Assembly: GCA_039029395.1 (NCBI GenBank)
Contig: JBCCGG010000036.1
Coordinates: 1 to 61,778 of the forward strand
Direction of reading: 5' to 3'
DNA: 61,778 bases
From: JBCCGG01 sp039029395
Lineage (GTDB): Bacteria > Pseudomonadota > Alphaproteobacteria > Kiloniellales > JAKSDN01
Numbering within the stretch: the first letter of the stretch is position 1; every line of letters begins with the position of its first letter. Below the pieces are notes generated by a model. It worked only from the letters and a program-made list of their open reading frames with translations. It was not told the origin of the DNA and ran no database searches. Below are positions 33,633 to 42,378 of the stretch, piece after piece. A program made the position numbers and the translations under genes.

Positions 33633-34277
33633 TCAAGACTCCCGTTCGGCGCCCAGGCCGAGGCCGCTCAAGTAGATCAGCAGGCCGGCTTCCAGCAGCT
33701 CCTCGGGTGCCATGGGCAAGCTGCGCCGGGCAGCATCTCCTCGGGAGAACAGCGAGGCGATGCCGTGGGCCAGGGACCAGAGATGAAGGCTCATCATGCG
33801 CGCCGGCGGGCGGCTTTTCTTGGGAAGCTTGGCGGCCAGCGCCTCGGCGGCGCGCTGCAGCACGAGGAAGGCCTGGTCCGAGGCCTCGGCAAGCTCGCGG
33901 GTGGCATCGGGCGGCAGCTGAGACTCGAACATGGCAGCATAGAAGGCCGGTTCGTCCCGGGCGAAGGCGAGATAGGCCCGTCCCAGGGACTCAAAGGCGG
34001 TGATCGGATCCGGTGCGCCGTCGCTCCAAGCGTTGGTCAGGTAGGCGCCAAATCGTTCGAAGCCCAGGCGCGCCACCTCGGCCATCAGCGCGTCCCGGTC
34101 CCGGAAGTGCCGGTAGGGCGCTGCCGGACTAACCCCGGCCGCGCGCGCCGCCTCGGCGAAGGTAAAGCCGGCTGGGCCTTTCTCGCCGATCAAGTCCAAG
34201 GCGGCCGCGATCAGGGCCTCGCGCAGGTTGCCATGGTGATAGCCGCGCCGCCCGCGGCCTCGCTTGCTCCAGCTCAT
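33633..34277 (-). CDS. TetR family transcriptional regulator
   Basis: A 214-aa repressor. The N-terminus RGYHHGNLREALIAAAL leads into a TetR HTH (about 15-75) with FTFAEAARAAGVSPAAPYRH. The C-terminal part is a ligand-binding domain of the WHG type (about 90-200) with an unknown ligand. A perfect palindrome (34276-34294) overlaps its start codon, and a near copy precedes the DUF2852 gene downstream; autoregulation and joint control are likely. Confidence 0.88.
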   Translation of the reverse strand: MSWSKRGRGRRGYHHGNLREALIAAALDLIGEKGPAGFTFAEAARAAGVSPAAPYRHFRDRDALMAEVARLGFERFGAYLTNAWSDGAPDPITAFESLGRAYLAFARDEPAFYAAMFESQLPPDATRELAEASDQAFLVLQRAAEALAAKLPKKSRPPARMMSLHLWSLAHGIASLFSRGDAARRSLPMAPEELLEAGLLIYLSGLGLGAERES

Positions 34278-34294
34278 GTTAAGGGGTTTAACAT
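34276..34294. promoter_or_regulatory. TetR operator overlapping the tetR start codon
   Basis: ATGTTAA-GGGGT-TTAACAT: two perfect 7-base inverted arms with a 5-base centre. The right-hand part covers the start codon of the TetR gene on the minus strand, so binding would block translation start and promoter clearance. Confidence 0.65.
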
Positions 34295-34316
34295 AGTGGC
34301 CTGCCTGAGCGCAGCC

Positions 34317-35615
34317 TTAATCGTGTGACGCCCGTTCGAAGCGCTGTCGCACGAAGTCGATGTGAAGACGCAGGTGGTAGAGGTTGTCGGCGTAAGACAG
34401 CGGCACTGAGACCCGGCCGACGTCCCGCTGCAGGCGCTCGAGCTCCGCCAGGCCCTTGGCGCGGGCGTCGGGGTCCGCCGTGGCCAGCCGAGCCTCCAGG
34501 CGGCGCAAATCCTTGTACCAGCGCACGATGCGCCGGCGCACCTGCCAACGATAGGTCGGCGGGGCGATGCGCATGAGGGGGATCAGCAGTGCGAGCAAGG
34601 GCAGGATCATGACCCACATTCGCTCCACTAAGGTCGCCGCCCAGAACGGCAGCACCCGGCGCAGGAAGGGGATGCCCGAGGTGAAGTAGCGTTCCGCCTC
34701 GGGGCTCAAGGGAAAGTCCAGATAGAGCGACGAGGGGAATTGCCCGGGCGTTTCGAACAGGCCGCCGGGACCGTGAATTCGCGCCGCGGCGCGCAGGATC
34801 AGGTCGACCAGCGCGGGATGCAGATCTTCGCGCGCCACCAAGGTGGCGACTGGGCTGAGAAGCGTGATGTCCTCGTCCGGCCGGTTGGTCGAGAGGTTGA
34901 TCAAACCCTCGGGCAAGGTGACTCTGGAGAGATCCCGGAAGCGCCGGGTGTAGGCTTCGGCCCGCTCGAAGCTCATGAGCAGCGTGCGCGGTGCGTCGAA
35001 CAGCGGGGCGAGCAGCCCGTCGGTGTTGGCGGTGACGAAAAAGGCGGCATCGACGCGCCGGGCGAGCATGGCTTCGACCGCGTCCGCGCTTGAAAGCTCC
35101 AGGGTCTCGGTGCCCTGGCGGTCACCCGGACCGATGCTGTTGGCCCCGAGCAGGCGCAGGGCCACGTCGCGGGTGCCGCTGCCCGGCTGGCCGATCGCCA
35201 GGCGCTTGCCGGAAAGCACGGCCAGGCGTTGGGGCCGACGCTGGGCGCGCACGAAGATCCATAGGGGCTCGAAGTAGAGGCTGGCCAGCCCTTCCAATGC
35301 GGGAAAGCGCTCGGCCGTGCCGACGCCGCTTTGCACGAAGGCCAGGTCCACCACGGTGTCGCTGTCATTAGGCTCCTGGGCCAGCAGGGAGAGGTTCTCG
35401 GCCGAGCCGGCGCTCGGCACCAGGGTCACCTCGATGCCGCTTTCGCCGAGAATCTCCCTGTAGCGCTCGCCATAGGCGGCGTAGGCGCCCTCCGGGTTGC
35501 CGGTCGCCAGGGTCAGGGTGCGCGGCGGCGCCGGATCGACGAACTGGTAGGCGCCATAGAAGCCCAGCGCGACCACCAGAAAGATCGGCCCGTAGACCTT
35601 CAGAAAGTCCCACAT
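34317..35615 (-). CDS. TAXI-family TRAP transporter solute-binding-like membrane protein
   Basis: A 432-aa protein. The N-terminal anchor (about 8-26) is followed by a periplasmic TAXI domain beginning RTLTLATGNPEGAYAAYGER and including GSAENLSLLAQ, KRLAIGQPGSGTRDVALRLL and VDAAFFVTANTD. Unlike soluble TAXI receptors it has a second TM near residue 335 (MWVMILPLLALLIPLMR) and a charged cytoplasmic tail. No TRAP permease genes are nearby, so it may sense a ligand rather than feed a transporter. The gene faces away from pqqA. Confidence 0.8.
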   Translation of the reverse strand: MWDFLKVYGPIFLVVALGFYGAYQFVDPAPPRTLTLATGNPEGAYAAYGERYREILGESGIEVTLVPSAGSAENLSLLAQEPNDSDTVVDLAFVQSGVGTAERFPALEGLASLYFEPLWIFVRAQRRPQRLAVLSGKRLAIGQPGSGTRDVALRLLGANSIGPGDRQGTETLELSSADAVEAMLARRVDAAFFVTANTDGLLAPLFDAPRTLLMSFERAEAYTRRFRDLSRVTLPEGLINLSTNRPDEDITLLSPVATLVAREDLHPALVDLILRAAARIHGPGGLFETPGQFPSSLYLDFPLSPEAERYFTSGIPFLRRVLPFWAATLVERMWVMILPLLALLIPLMRIAPPTYRWQVRRRIVRWYKDLRRLEARLATADPDARAKGLAELERLQRDVGRVSVPLSYADNLYHLRLHIDFVRQRFERASHD

Positions 35616-35662
35616 GGCACGCTGTCCTCTCGGGTGGTCTGCCAGGAAGTATAGGTCGCCTT

Positions 35663-35715
35663 CACGAATTCGTGCAAAGCGTTGATAGAGGTGGGCTGTA
35701 GTATCGGGCTACTAC
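35663..35715. promoter_or_regulatory. Two palindromes in the pqqA upstream region
   Basis: CACGAATTCGTG (35663-35674) is a perfect 12-base palindrome. GTAGTA-TCGGGC-TACTAC (35698-35715) is an inverted repeat with perfect 6-base arms. Both lie in the 173-base space between the TAXI gene and pqqA and could be operators or, for the second, a small hairpin. Confidence 0.4.
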
Positions 35716-35788
35716 CCCGAGGGTGCTCTGCTGCGCAAGACTCCCTCGCAGCTTTACCGATAACAGTGAAAGGCAAGGGAGAGCCGTG

Positions 35789-35869
35789 ATGAAAAGCTGG
35801 TCGCGACCCAAGATCGTCGAAATTTCTGTCGGCCTGGAGATCAACGCCTACGTCTGCGCCGAGCTCTAA
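35789..35869 (+). CDS. pqqA: Coenzyme PQQ precursor peptide PqqA
   Basis: A 26-codon gene. The peptide contains VGLEINAYVCAEL: Glu17 and Tyr21 (E-x3-Y) are the two residues that PqqE crosslinks and that end up in pyrroloquinoline quinone. Typical PqqA has EINMY; here the middle Met is Ala. The ribosome site AAGGGAGAG is 35775-35783. It lies 24 bases before a PQQ-type dehydrogenase. The pqqBCDE genes are not in the window. The gene is so small that automatic callers often miss it. Confidence 0.85.
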   Translation: MKSWSRPKIVEISVGLEINAYVCAEL

Positions 35870-35893
35870 AAGAAACTCATAGCGGAGGACAAC

Positions 35894-37138
35894 ATGAGGA
35901 AGACGCTTCTGTTGACGGCTGCCCTGTCGCTGGCCTGGGTCGGCGCGGCCGCGGCCCAGTCCAATCTCGAGAAGCTGGGCCAGTTCAAAACCACCGGCGT
36001 CAAGGACATCACCTTTATCGAGCAGGGCGGCCCGCGCGCGGATGCGATCCGCGAGACCCTGAAGCGCATCAAGCTGCCGCCGGGCTTCAAGATCGATCTC
36101 TACGCGACTGTGCCCGACGCCCGCCACATGGCGGTCGGGCCCCAGGGCATCGCGGTCTTCGTCGGCACCCGCAAGGCCGATGCCTGGGTCGTGACCGACC
36201 GGGACAAGAACCGGGTCGCCGACGAGGTAAAGCGCTTTGCCCAATCGGTCGAGCTGACGCTGCCCAACGGCGTTTGCTTCTCGCCGGACGGCTTCCTCTT
36301 CATTGCCGAGCAGAACCGGGTCCTGATGTATCCGGCCGCCGAGTTCTTCTACGAAAGCCCGGATGTGGTCGCGATCCCGATCGTGCCCCAGGGCAAGCTG
36401 ATCCCGGTCGACGAGGAGAGCTACAACCACACCGCCCGGGTCTGTCGCATCGGGCCCGACGGCAAGCTCTACATCTCCCTGGGCCAGCCCTTCAACGTGT
36501 CGCCGCCGGAAAAGGCGGATCTTTACGATCGCACCGGGATCGGCGGCATCATCCGCATGAACACCGATGGCAGCGGGCGCGAGGTCTATGCCCTGGGCGT
36601 GCGCAACTCGGTCGGCATGGACTTCAATCCGGCCAACGGCGAGCTGTGGTTCACCGATAACCAGGTCGACGGCATGGGCGATGACATCCCGCCGGGTGAG
36701 CTCAACCGCCAGACCGCGGCCGGCCAGAATTTCGGCTTTCCCTGGTACGGCGGCGGCTCCGTGCGCACCAACGAGTACAAGAACACCGAGCCGCCGGCCG
36801 ATCTGGTATTCCCGGTGGTCGAGATGGACGCCCACGCGGCCGATCTGGGCATGACCTTCTATACGGGCAAGATGTTCCCGGCCAGCTACCGGGGCGGCAT
36901 CTTCTCGGCCCAGCACGGCTCGTGGAACCGCACCACGCCGATCGGCGCGCGGGTCATGTTCACGAGCGTCAACGACGACGGCTCGGTCGGCGAGACCGTG
37001 GTCTTCGCCGATGGCTGGCTCGACGAGAATGAGGAGTATCTGGGCCGTCCGGTCGACGTGGCCCAACTGCGCGATGGCTCGATCCTGGTCTCCGACGACC
37101 TGGCAGGCGCAATCTACCGCATCTCTTACGCGCAATAA
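35894..37138 (+). CDS. PQQ-type sugar/sorbosone dehydrogenase, periplasmic
   Basis: A 414-aa exported six-bladed beta-propeller of the soluble glucose/L-sorbosone dehydrogenase family. A signal peptide ends near AAAAQ (about residue 22). Family landmarks are RIKLPPGFKIDLYATVPDAR, LYISLGQPFN, YALGVRNSVGMDFNPANGEL and GQNFGFPWYGGG; the final repeats have AQHGSWNRTTPIG. In other members PQQ sits in this fold. The neighbouring pqqA supports PQQ use; the substrate is unknown. The cytochrome just downstream is a likely electron acceptor. Confidence 0.85.
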   Translation: MRKTLLLTAALSLAWVGAAAAQSNLEKLGQFKTTGVKDITFIEQGGPRADAIRETLKRIKLPPGFKIDLYATVPDARHMAVGPQGIAVFVGTRKADAWVVTDRDKNRVADEVKRFAQSVELTLPNGVCFSPDGFLFIAEQNRVLMYPAAEFFYESPDVVAIPIVPQGKLIPVDEESYNHTARVCRIGPDGKLYISLGQPFNVSPPEKADLYDRTGIGGIIRMNTDGSGREVYALGVRNSVGMDFNPANGELWFTDNQVDGMGDDIPPGELNRQTAAGQNFGFPWYGGGSVRTNEYKNTEPPADLVFPVVEMDAHAADLGMTFYTGKMFPASYRGGIFSAQHGSWNRTTPIGARVMFTSVNDDGSVGETVVFADGWLDENEEYLGRPVDVAQLRDGSILVSDDLAGAIYRISYAQ

Positions 37139-37142
37139 GCTC

Positions 37143-37475
37143 TTGAAAGGGACGCGCGCCATCGCATTGGCGCTCGGGCTCGGCGTGCTCTTGCCCCCTG
37201 CGGGGCAGGCCGCCGACCCGGCGCTTGGCCGCCAGAAGGCCAAGATGTGCCAGACATGCCACGGCATCGACGGCGTGGCGCGCACGCCCGATGCACCCCA
37301 CATCGCTGGCGAGAACAAGATCTATCTGGTCAGCCAGCTGAAAGCCTTCCGCTCGGGCAAGCGCCAGCATCAGATCATGTCGGTGATCGCCAAGGATCTG
37401 AGCGACGAGGACATCGCCAACCTGGCCGCCTGGTATTCCAGCATCGAGTTCACTGTGACGGTGCCGGAGGAGTAG
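37143..37475 (+). CDS. Periplasmic c-type cytochrome
   Basis: A 110-aa class I cytochrome with a signal peptide (RAIALALGLGVLLPPAGQAA), a heme motif CQTCH, and a likely Met ligand in HQIMSVIAKDLSD. It starts four bases after the dehydrogenase. No ATG fits before the signal peptide, so TTG 37143 is used; no clear ribosome site is seen, so translation is probably coupled to the upstream gene. It should take electrons from the dehydrogenase. Confidence 0.82.
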   Translation: MKGTRAIALALGLGVLLPPAGQAADPALGRQKAKMCQTCHGIDGVARTPDAPHIAGENKIYLVSQLKAFRSGKRQHQIMSVIAKDLSDEDIANLAAWYSSIEFTVTVPEE

Positions 37476-37477
37476 GG

Positions 37478-38434
37478 CTATTTGCGCTCGGCGATAGAGT
37501 CGGCGATCACGCAGAGCATCTCGAACATCAGGTTGGCGACCGTCACGCAAGTGATGCCGGTCGGGTCGAAGCAGGGCGAGACTTCGGAGATGTCGGCGCC
37601 GACCAGCTCCCGGCCGCGCAGGGAGCGCAAGATGACCTGGGCGTCGCGCGGCGTGATGCCGCCGATCTCAGGCACCCCGGTGCCGGGCAGGAAGGCCGGG
37701 TCCAGGCCGTCGATGTCGAGCGAGATGTAGACCGGGCCTTCGCCCAGCACCTCGTCGATGCGCTCGATCACGGCCGCGCGGCCCATCTCTTCGTACTCGT
37801 CCATGGTGATGATCGAGTAGCCGACGTCGTAGCCATACTGGATGTCGTGCTCGTCGAAACGGCTGCCCCGCAAGCCGACCTGGATGACCCGCTTGGGGTC
37901 GACCAGACCCTCCTCATGGCCGCGGCGCAGGAAGGTGGCATGATTGACCTTGTCGCCGCAGAGTTCGTCTAGGGTGTCTGCATGGGCGTCGAAATGGAGC
38001 ACGCCGACGGGCCGCTCACGGGCGATCGCCCGCAGAATCGGCAGGGGAATCGTATGGTCGCCGCCGACCGCGATCGGCACGATTGCATTGGCTTTGAGTT
38101 CGCCGAAGAAGCCCTCGATCATCTCGATCGACTTCTCCTTGCTCATGGGATTGACCGGCGCGTCGCCCAGGTCGGCGACATTACAGATCTCGAACGGCTT
38201 GATGCCGCTGGAGGGATGGACCCGGCGGATCACCCGCGAGGCCTCGCGCACCCCGGCCGGGCCCTGGCGCGCGCCCGAGCGGTAGTTGAGCCCGATGTCG
38301 AAGGGCACGCCGACTAGACCGACGTCGACGGCCTGGGAGATCTCGTGGCGTCTGGTGCGCATGAAGGTGGCGATATCGGCGAAGCGCGGCACCACCGCGG
38401 GATCGATTGGGCGGAAGTCGAGGTTGCTAGCCAT
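37478..38434 (-). CDS. Ureohydrolase (agmatinase / guanidino-acid hydrolase family)
   Basis: A 318-aa binuclear metal hydrolase that cuts guanidino groups to urea. Metal ligand motifs present: GGDHTIP, FDAHADT, and SLDIDGLDPAFLPGTG. The N-terminal DFRPIDPAVVPRFADIATFM and the arrangement match guanidinobutyrase/guanidinopropionase more than standard agmatinase, but the substrate cannot be read from sequence. It is convergent with the cytochrome gene (2-base gap). Confidence 0.85.
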   Translation of the reverse strand: MASNLDFRPIDPAVVPRFADIATFMRTRRHEISQAVDVGLVGVPFDIGLNYRSGARQGPAGVREASRVIRRVHPSSGIKPFEICNVADLGDAPVNPMSKEKSIEMIEGFFGELKANAIVPIAVGGDHTIPLPILRAIARERPVGVLHFDAHADTLDELCGDKVNHATFLRRGHEEGLVDPKRVIQVGLRGSRFDEHDIQYGYDVGYSIITMDEYEEMGRAAVIERIDEVLGEGPVYISLDIDGLDPAFLPGTGVPEIGGITPRDAQVILRSLRGRELVGADISEVSPCFDPTGITCVTVANLMFEMLCVIADSIAERK

Positions 38435-38610
38435 CGCGCCTCATCTCCTATTTCTTTGTGGTGCCTCAGCCTGAGTTCCGACTGGCCGGATGAAAAGACC
38501 TTTCTCTCACTTTTTCCTAGGTCGTACGGAGATTAGGCATATGTGCTCATACTAGAAGCCTGCCACCTTATGCTATCCACGGTCCTGGACGCGATCCTTA
38601 GGATCACGCG

Positions 38611-39393
38611 ATGGACAAACCCAAGAGCGAAGACCAGAGACCCCAAGCGGGACTGCGCGGCGCGATCTTGCGCTTCGGGCGGCGCCTGCGGCCACTCGTG
38701 AACAAGGTGATCGCGCGCTACTCCCAGGTCGGCGACCCGGCGATCTTCGCGCCGGGCACCTTCCCCTGGACCGGCGAGCTGGAGCGTAACTGGCCCAGGA
38801 TCCGCGCCGAAGCCGAAACGGTTCTGCGATATCGGGAGGTGCTGCCGCCCTTGGGCGAGCTCTCGCCCGACCACAAGCGCATCGCGGTCGGAGAAAACTG
38901 GAAGACCTTCTTCCTCTGGGCCTACAAGTACCGCTTCTCTGCAACCTGCGCCCGTTGTCCGGAAACGGCGCGGATCGTCGAGGCGATCCCCGGCCTGATC
39001 ACGGCGACCTTCTCGATCATGGCGCCCCATGCCCACGTGCCGCGCCATAAGGGTGTCACCAAAGGCATGGTGACCTGCCATTTGGCGCTGATCACGCCCC
39101 AAGAGCGCGAAAAGTGCCGGATCGAGATCGGCGATACGGCCCATGTCTGGCGCGAGGGAGAGGCCCTGGTGTTCGACGACACGGTGAAGCACGAGGTCTG
39201 GAACGATACCGATGAGGAGCGGGTCGTGCTGCTGCTCCACGTCGCCCGGCCGATCCGCTTTCCCGGCTCCCTGGTAGCCGGGTTCTTCCTTTGGGCCGTG
39301 CGCCACAGCCCCTTCATTCAAGACGCCCGCGTCAACATGGCGCTCTGGCTCAAGCAACTGGAGCAGGCGAGCGAGGCGCCGGAGGCGGGTTAG
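38611..39393 (+). CDS. Aspartyl/asparaginyl beta-hydroxylase domain protein (LpxO-like)
   Basis: A 260-aa protein of the Asp/Asn beta-hydroxylase family (2-oxoglutarate/iron dioxygenase fold). The two metal His are likely in MAPHAHVPRHKG and FDDTVKHEVWND, and the 2-oxoglutarate-binding Arg in RVVLLLHVARPIRF. Family members hydroxylate lipid A fatty acids (LpxO) or proteins. It is placed just before the rhamnose genes, so a role in surface lipid or glycan modification is plausible. Confidence 0.8.
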   Translation: MDKPKSEDQRPQAGLRGAILRFGRRLRPLVNKVIARYSQVGDPAIFAPGTFPWTGELERNWPRIRAEAETVLRYREVLPPLGELSPDHKRIAVGENWKTFFLWAYKYRFSATCARCPETARIVEAIPGLITATFSIMAPHAHVPRHKGVTKGMVTCHLALITPQEREKCRIEIGDTAHVWREGEALVFDDTVKHEVWNDTDEERVVLLLHVARPIRFPGSLVAGFFLWAVRHSPFIQDARVNMALWLKQLEQASEAPEAG

Positions 39394-39465
39394 CCGCTCC
39401 CTTGCGCGCCGGGGGGCTTGGCGTATAAAGGGGCCGCTTTCGAACAGACCTCAAGGATCCCTCCC

Positions 39466-40539
39466 GTGAAGCTCTTGGTGACAGGCGGAGCCGGCTTTAT
39501 CGGCTCGGCGGTGATCCGTTTCCTGATTCAGGAGACGGATAGCGAAGTGGTCAACCTGGACAAGCTGACCTACGCGGCCAGCCTGGAATCCCTCGAACCG
39601 GTCGCGGGAAGCGAGCGTTACAGCTTTGCCCAGGTGGACATTTGTGATGGCCCGGCCTTGGCCGCCGTCTTCGCCCAGCACCGGCCGGACGCGGTCATGC
39701 ATCTGGCGGCGGAATCCCACGTGGACCGCTCGATCGATTCGGCGGCCGCCTTCGTCGACACCAACATCGTCGGCACATACCGCTTGCTCGAGGTGGCGCT
39801 GGATTACTGGCGCGGGCTCGTCGGTGTGAAGAAAGAGTCCTTTCGGTTCCACCATGTTTCGACCGACGAGGTCTACGGCTCCCTGGGCGCCGCGGGCCTC
39901 TTCACCGAGGAGAGCCCCTACCAGCCGAACTCGCCCTATTCGGCGAGCAAGGCAGCGGCCGACCACCTGGTGCGGGCCTGGCACCACACCTACGGCCTGC
40001 CGGTGGTGACCAGCAATTGCTCCAACAACTACGGGCCCTATCAGTTTCCAGAGAAGCTGATCCCGGTGATGATATTGAACGGCCTGGCTGGCCGGCCCCT
40101 GCCGGTCTATGGACGCGGCGAGAACGTGCGCGACTGGCTCTACGTGGAGGACCACGCCCGGGCGCTCTGGACCATTTTGACCGAGGGCCAGATCGGCCAG
40201 TCCTACAACGTGGGTGGACTCAACGAGATCAAGAACTTGGATGTGGTTCAAAGCATCTGCGACATTCTGGACGAGCTCCAGCCGGCGGCCGGCGGCCGGC
40301 CCCGGCGCGAACTGGTTACCTTCGTCACCGACCGGCCGGGCCACGATCTGCGCTATGCGATCGACCCCAGCAAGGTCACCCGAGAGCTTGGTTGGGCGCC
40401 GCGCGAGACTTTCGAGACCGGCCTCAAGCGCACCGTCGCCTGGTATTTGGAGAACGGCGACTGGTGGCGCGCGATCCAGGCCCGGGGCCACGACGACAGC
40501 GCCCGCCTGGGGCTCGGCGAAGTCAAGACGGCCAGCTAG
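39466..40539 (+). CDS. rmlB: dTDP-glucose 4,6-dehydratase
   Basis: A 357-aa NAD-dependent short-chain dehydrogenase/reductase, second step of dTDP-rhamnose synthesis. Seen are VTGGAGFIGSAVIRFL (dinucleotide loop), HVSTDEVYGSLG, and the catalytic YSASKAAADH. GTG 39466 begins the Rossmann fold directly and has AGGATC upstream; a TTG at 39418 would add a non-homologous extension. It starts the rmlBDA set. Confidence 0.93.
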   Translation: MKLLVTGGAGFIGSAVIRFLIQETDSEVVNLDKLTYAASLESLEPVAGSERYSFAQVDICDGPALAAVFAQHRPDAVMHLAAESHVDRSIDSAAAFVDTNIVGTYRLLEVALDYWRGLVGVKKESFRFHHVSTDEVYGSLGAAGLFTEESPYQPNSPYSASKAAADHLVRAWHHTYGLPVVTSNCSNNYGPYQFPEKLIPVMILNGLAGRPLPVYGRGENVRDWLYVEDHARALWTILTEGQIGQSYNVGGLNEIKNLDVVQSICDILDELQPAAGGRPRRELVTFVTDRPGHDLRYAIDPSKVTRELGWAPRETFETGLKRTVAWYLENGDWWRAIQARGHDDSARLGLGEVKTAS

Positions 40540-40544
40540 GGGCC

Positions 40545-41441
40545 ATGGGCAAGAGCCTCCTGGTCTTTGGCGCCGGTGGCCAGCTCGGCCGGGAGCTGCT
40601 GCGCGCAGCACCGCCGGCCGGCTACCGGGTGCAGGGCGCGACCCGTGGCGACGCGGACATCACCCGCGACGACCAAGTGGCCGCCGCCATTGATCGGACA
40701 CGCCCGGCGCTGGTGATCAACGCCGCGGCTTATACCGCCGTCGACAAGGCCGAAAGCGAGCCCGAGGCGGCCTTCGCGGTCAACCGGGATGGCGCCGCGG
40801 TACTGGCCGCGGCCTGCCGGGCCGCGGACTTGCCCTTGATCCAAGTCTCCACCGACTACGTCTTCGACGGCACCAAGCAACGCGCTTACAGAGAGGACGA
40901 CCCGGTCGCGCCGCTGGGCGTTTACGGCGCCAGCAAGGAGGCCGGCGAGCGGGCCGTGCGCGAAGGTCTCGACCGGCACATAATCCTGCGCACCGCCTGG
41001 GTGTTCGGCGCGTTTGGCGGCAACTTCGTCAAGACCATGCTGCGCCTGGCCGAGACCCGCGATGCGCTCGGCGTGGTCGACGACCAGACCGGCTGCCCGA
41101 GCCCGGCTCGGGCGATCGCCGAGACGATTCTGACGATCGCCGGCACTCCCAACAAAGCCTGGGGCACCTACCACTTCGCCGGCCAGCCGCCGATCACTTG
41201 GCACGGCTTCGCCAAAGAGATCTTCGCGGCGCGCCAAGCGCGCACGGGGCGCGCCGGGCCGAAGCTGAGCGCGATCACCACGGCGGACTATCCGACAGCG
41301 GCCAGGCGGCCAGCCAACTCGGTGCTCGACGGTTCGAAGCTGACCCAGGCCTTCGGTATCGAGCCAGCTGATTGGCGTGCCGGCTTGGCGGACGTGCTCG
41401 ACGAAATCCTTCCCCAGCAGGCGGAGCGGCAAGCGCAATGA
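40545..41441 (+). CDS. rmlD: dTDP-4-dehydrorhamnose reductase
   Basis: A 298-aa reductase making dTDP-L-rhamnose. It shows LVFGAGGQLGRELL, STDYVFDGTKQRAY and the catalytic YGASKEAGE. It begins five bases after rmlB and overlaps rmlA by the ATGA at 41438-41441. The longer reading from 40017 lies within rmlB in another frame and is rejected. Confidence 0.93.
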   Translation: MGKSLLVFGAGGQLGRELLRAAPPAGYRVQGATRGDADITRDDQVAAAIDRTRPALVINAAAYTAVDKAESEPEAAFAVNRDGAAVLAAACRAADLPLIQVSTDYVFDGTKQRAYREDDPVAPLGVYGASKEAGERAVREGLDRHIILRTAWVFGAFGGNFVKTMLRLAETRDALGVVDDQTGCPSPARAIAETILTIAGTPNKAWGTYHFAGQPPITWHGFAKEIFAARQARTGRAGPKLSAITTADYPTAARRPANSVLDGSKLTQAFGIEPADWRAGLADVLDEILPQQAERQAQ

Positions 41442-42313
41442 AAGGCATCATCCTGGCCGGCGGCTCCGGCACCCGGCTCTATCCGGTGACCCACGCGGTC
41501 AGCAAGCAGCTGCTGCCGATCTACGACAAGCCGATGGTCTACTACCCGCTCTCGGTGTTGCTGATGGCGGGCCTGCGGGAGATCCTGGTGATCTCGACGC
41601 CCCACGACCTGCCGCTCTATCGGGCCTTGCTGGGCGACGGCAGCCAGTGGGGCATCTCGCTCTCCTACGCCGAACAGCCCAAGCCCGAGGGCCTGGCCCA
41701 AGCCTTCCTGATCGGCCGGGACTTCATTGCCGGCGACGCCTGTTGCCTGATCCTGGGCGACAACATCTTCTATGGCAATCACTTGGAGCCGCTCTTGACC
41801 CAGGCCGCCGCCTTGGAAAGCGGTGCCGTGGTGTTTGGCTACCAGGTCAGCGACCCCGAGCGCTACGGCGTGGTTGAGTTCGACCAGGACGGCCGGGCGA
41901 TCTCGATCGAGGAGAAGCCGGAGCGGCCAAAGTCCAGCCACGCGGTCACCGGGCTCTATTTCTACGACGCCCAGGTAAGCGACATCGCGGCCGGCGTGAA
42001 GCCGTCGTGGCGCGGCGAGCTTGAGATCACCGACGTCAACCGGGCCTACCTGGAGGCCGGCACGCTCCGGGTCGAGCGTCTGGGCCGGGGCTTCGCCTGG
42101 CTCGACACCGGAACCCACGATTCCTTGCTCCAGGCGTCGCAATTCGTGCAGACCGTGGAATCCCGCCAAGGCCTCAAGATCGCTTGCCTGGAGGAGATCG
42201 CCTACCATAAGGGCTTCATCGATGCCGAACAGGTGGCGCGCATCGCCGAGCCGCTGAAAAAGAACAGCTACGGCCAGTACCTGCTCACCCTGCTGGAGGG
42301 CGGCCGCGCTTGA
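41438..42313 (+). CDS. rmlA: Glucose-1-phosphate thymidylyltransferase
   Basis: A 291-aa nucleotidyltransferase, first step of dTDP-rhamnose synthesis. It has the signature LAGGSGTRLYPVTHAVSKQL, GDNIFYG and the C-terminal FAWLDTGTHDSL. The order rmlB-rmlD-rmlA is compact with overlaps; rmlC is elsewhere in the window. ATG 41438 is the natural start. Confidence 0.93.
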   Translation: MKGIILAGGSGTRLYPVTHAVSKQLLPIYDKPMVYYPLSVLLMAGLREILVISTPHDLPLYRALLGDGSQWGISLSYAEQPKPEGLAQAFLIGRDFIAGDACCLILGDNIFYGNHLEPLLTQAAALESGAVVFGYQVSDPERYGVVEFDQDGRAISIEEKPERPKSSHAVTGLYFYDAQVSDIAAGVKPSWRGELEITDVNRAYLEAGTLRVERLGRGFAWLDTGTHDSLLQASQFVQTVESRQGLKIACLEEIAYHKGFIDAEQVARIAEPLKKNSYGQYLLTLLEGGRA

Positions 42314-42378
42314 AATTGCCGCAATCGGCCCCTAGGTTCCCGGCTTCTGCCATGTCCGGCCTGACCCTCGGAGCTTGA

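Noticed and set aside
35742..35788. Possible start of pqqA further upstream (GTG 35786)
   Set aside because: The GTG lies directly before the ATG; the ribosome site spacing and the usual PqqA start favour the ATG.
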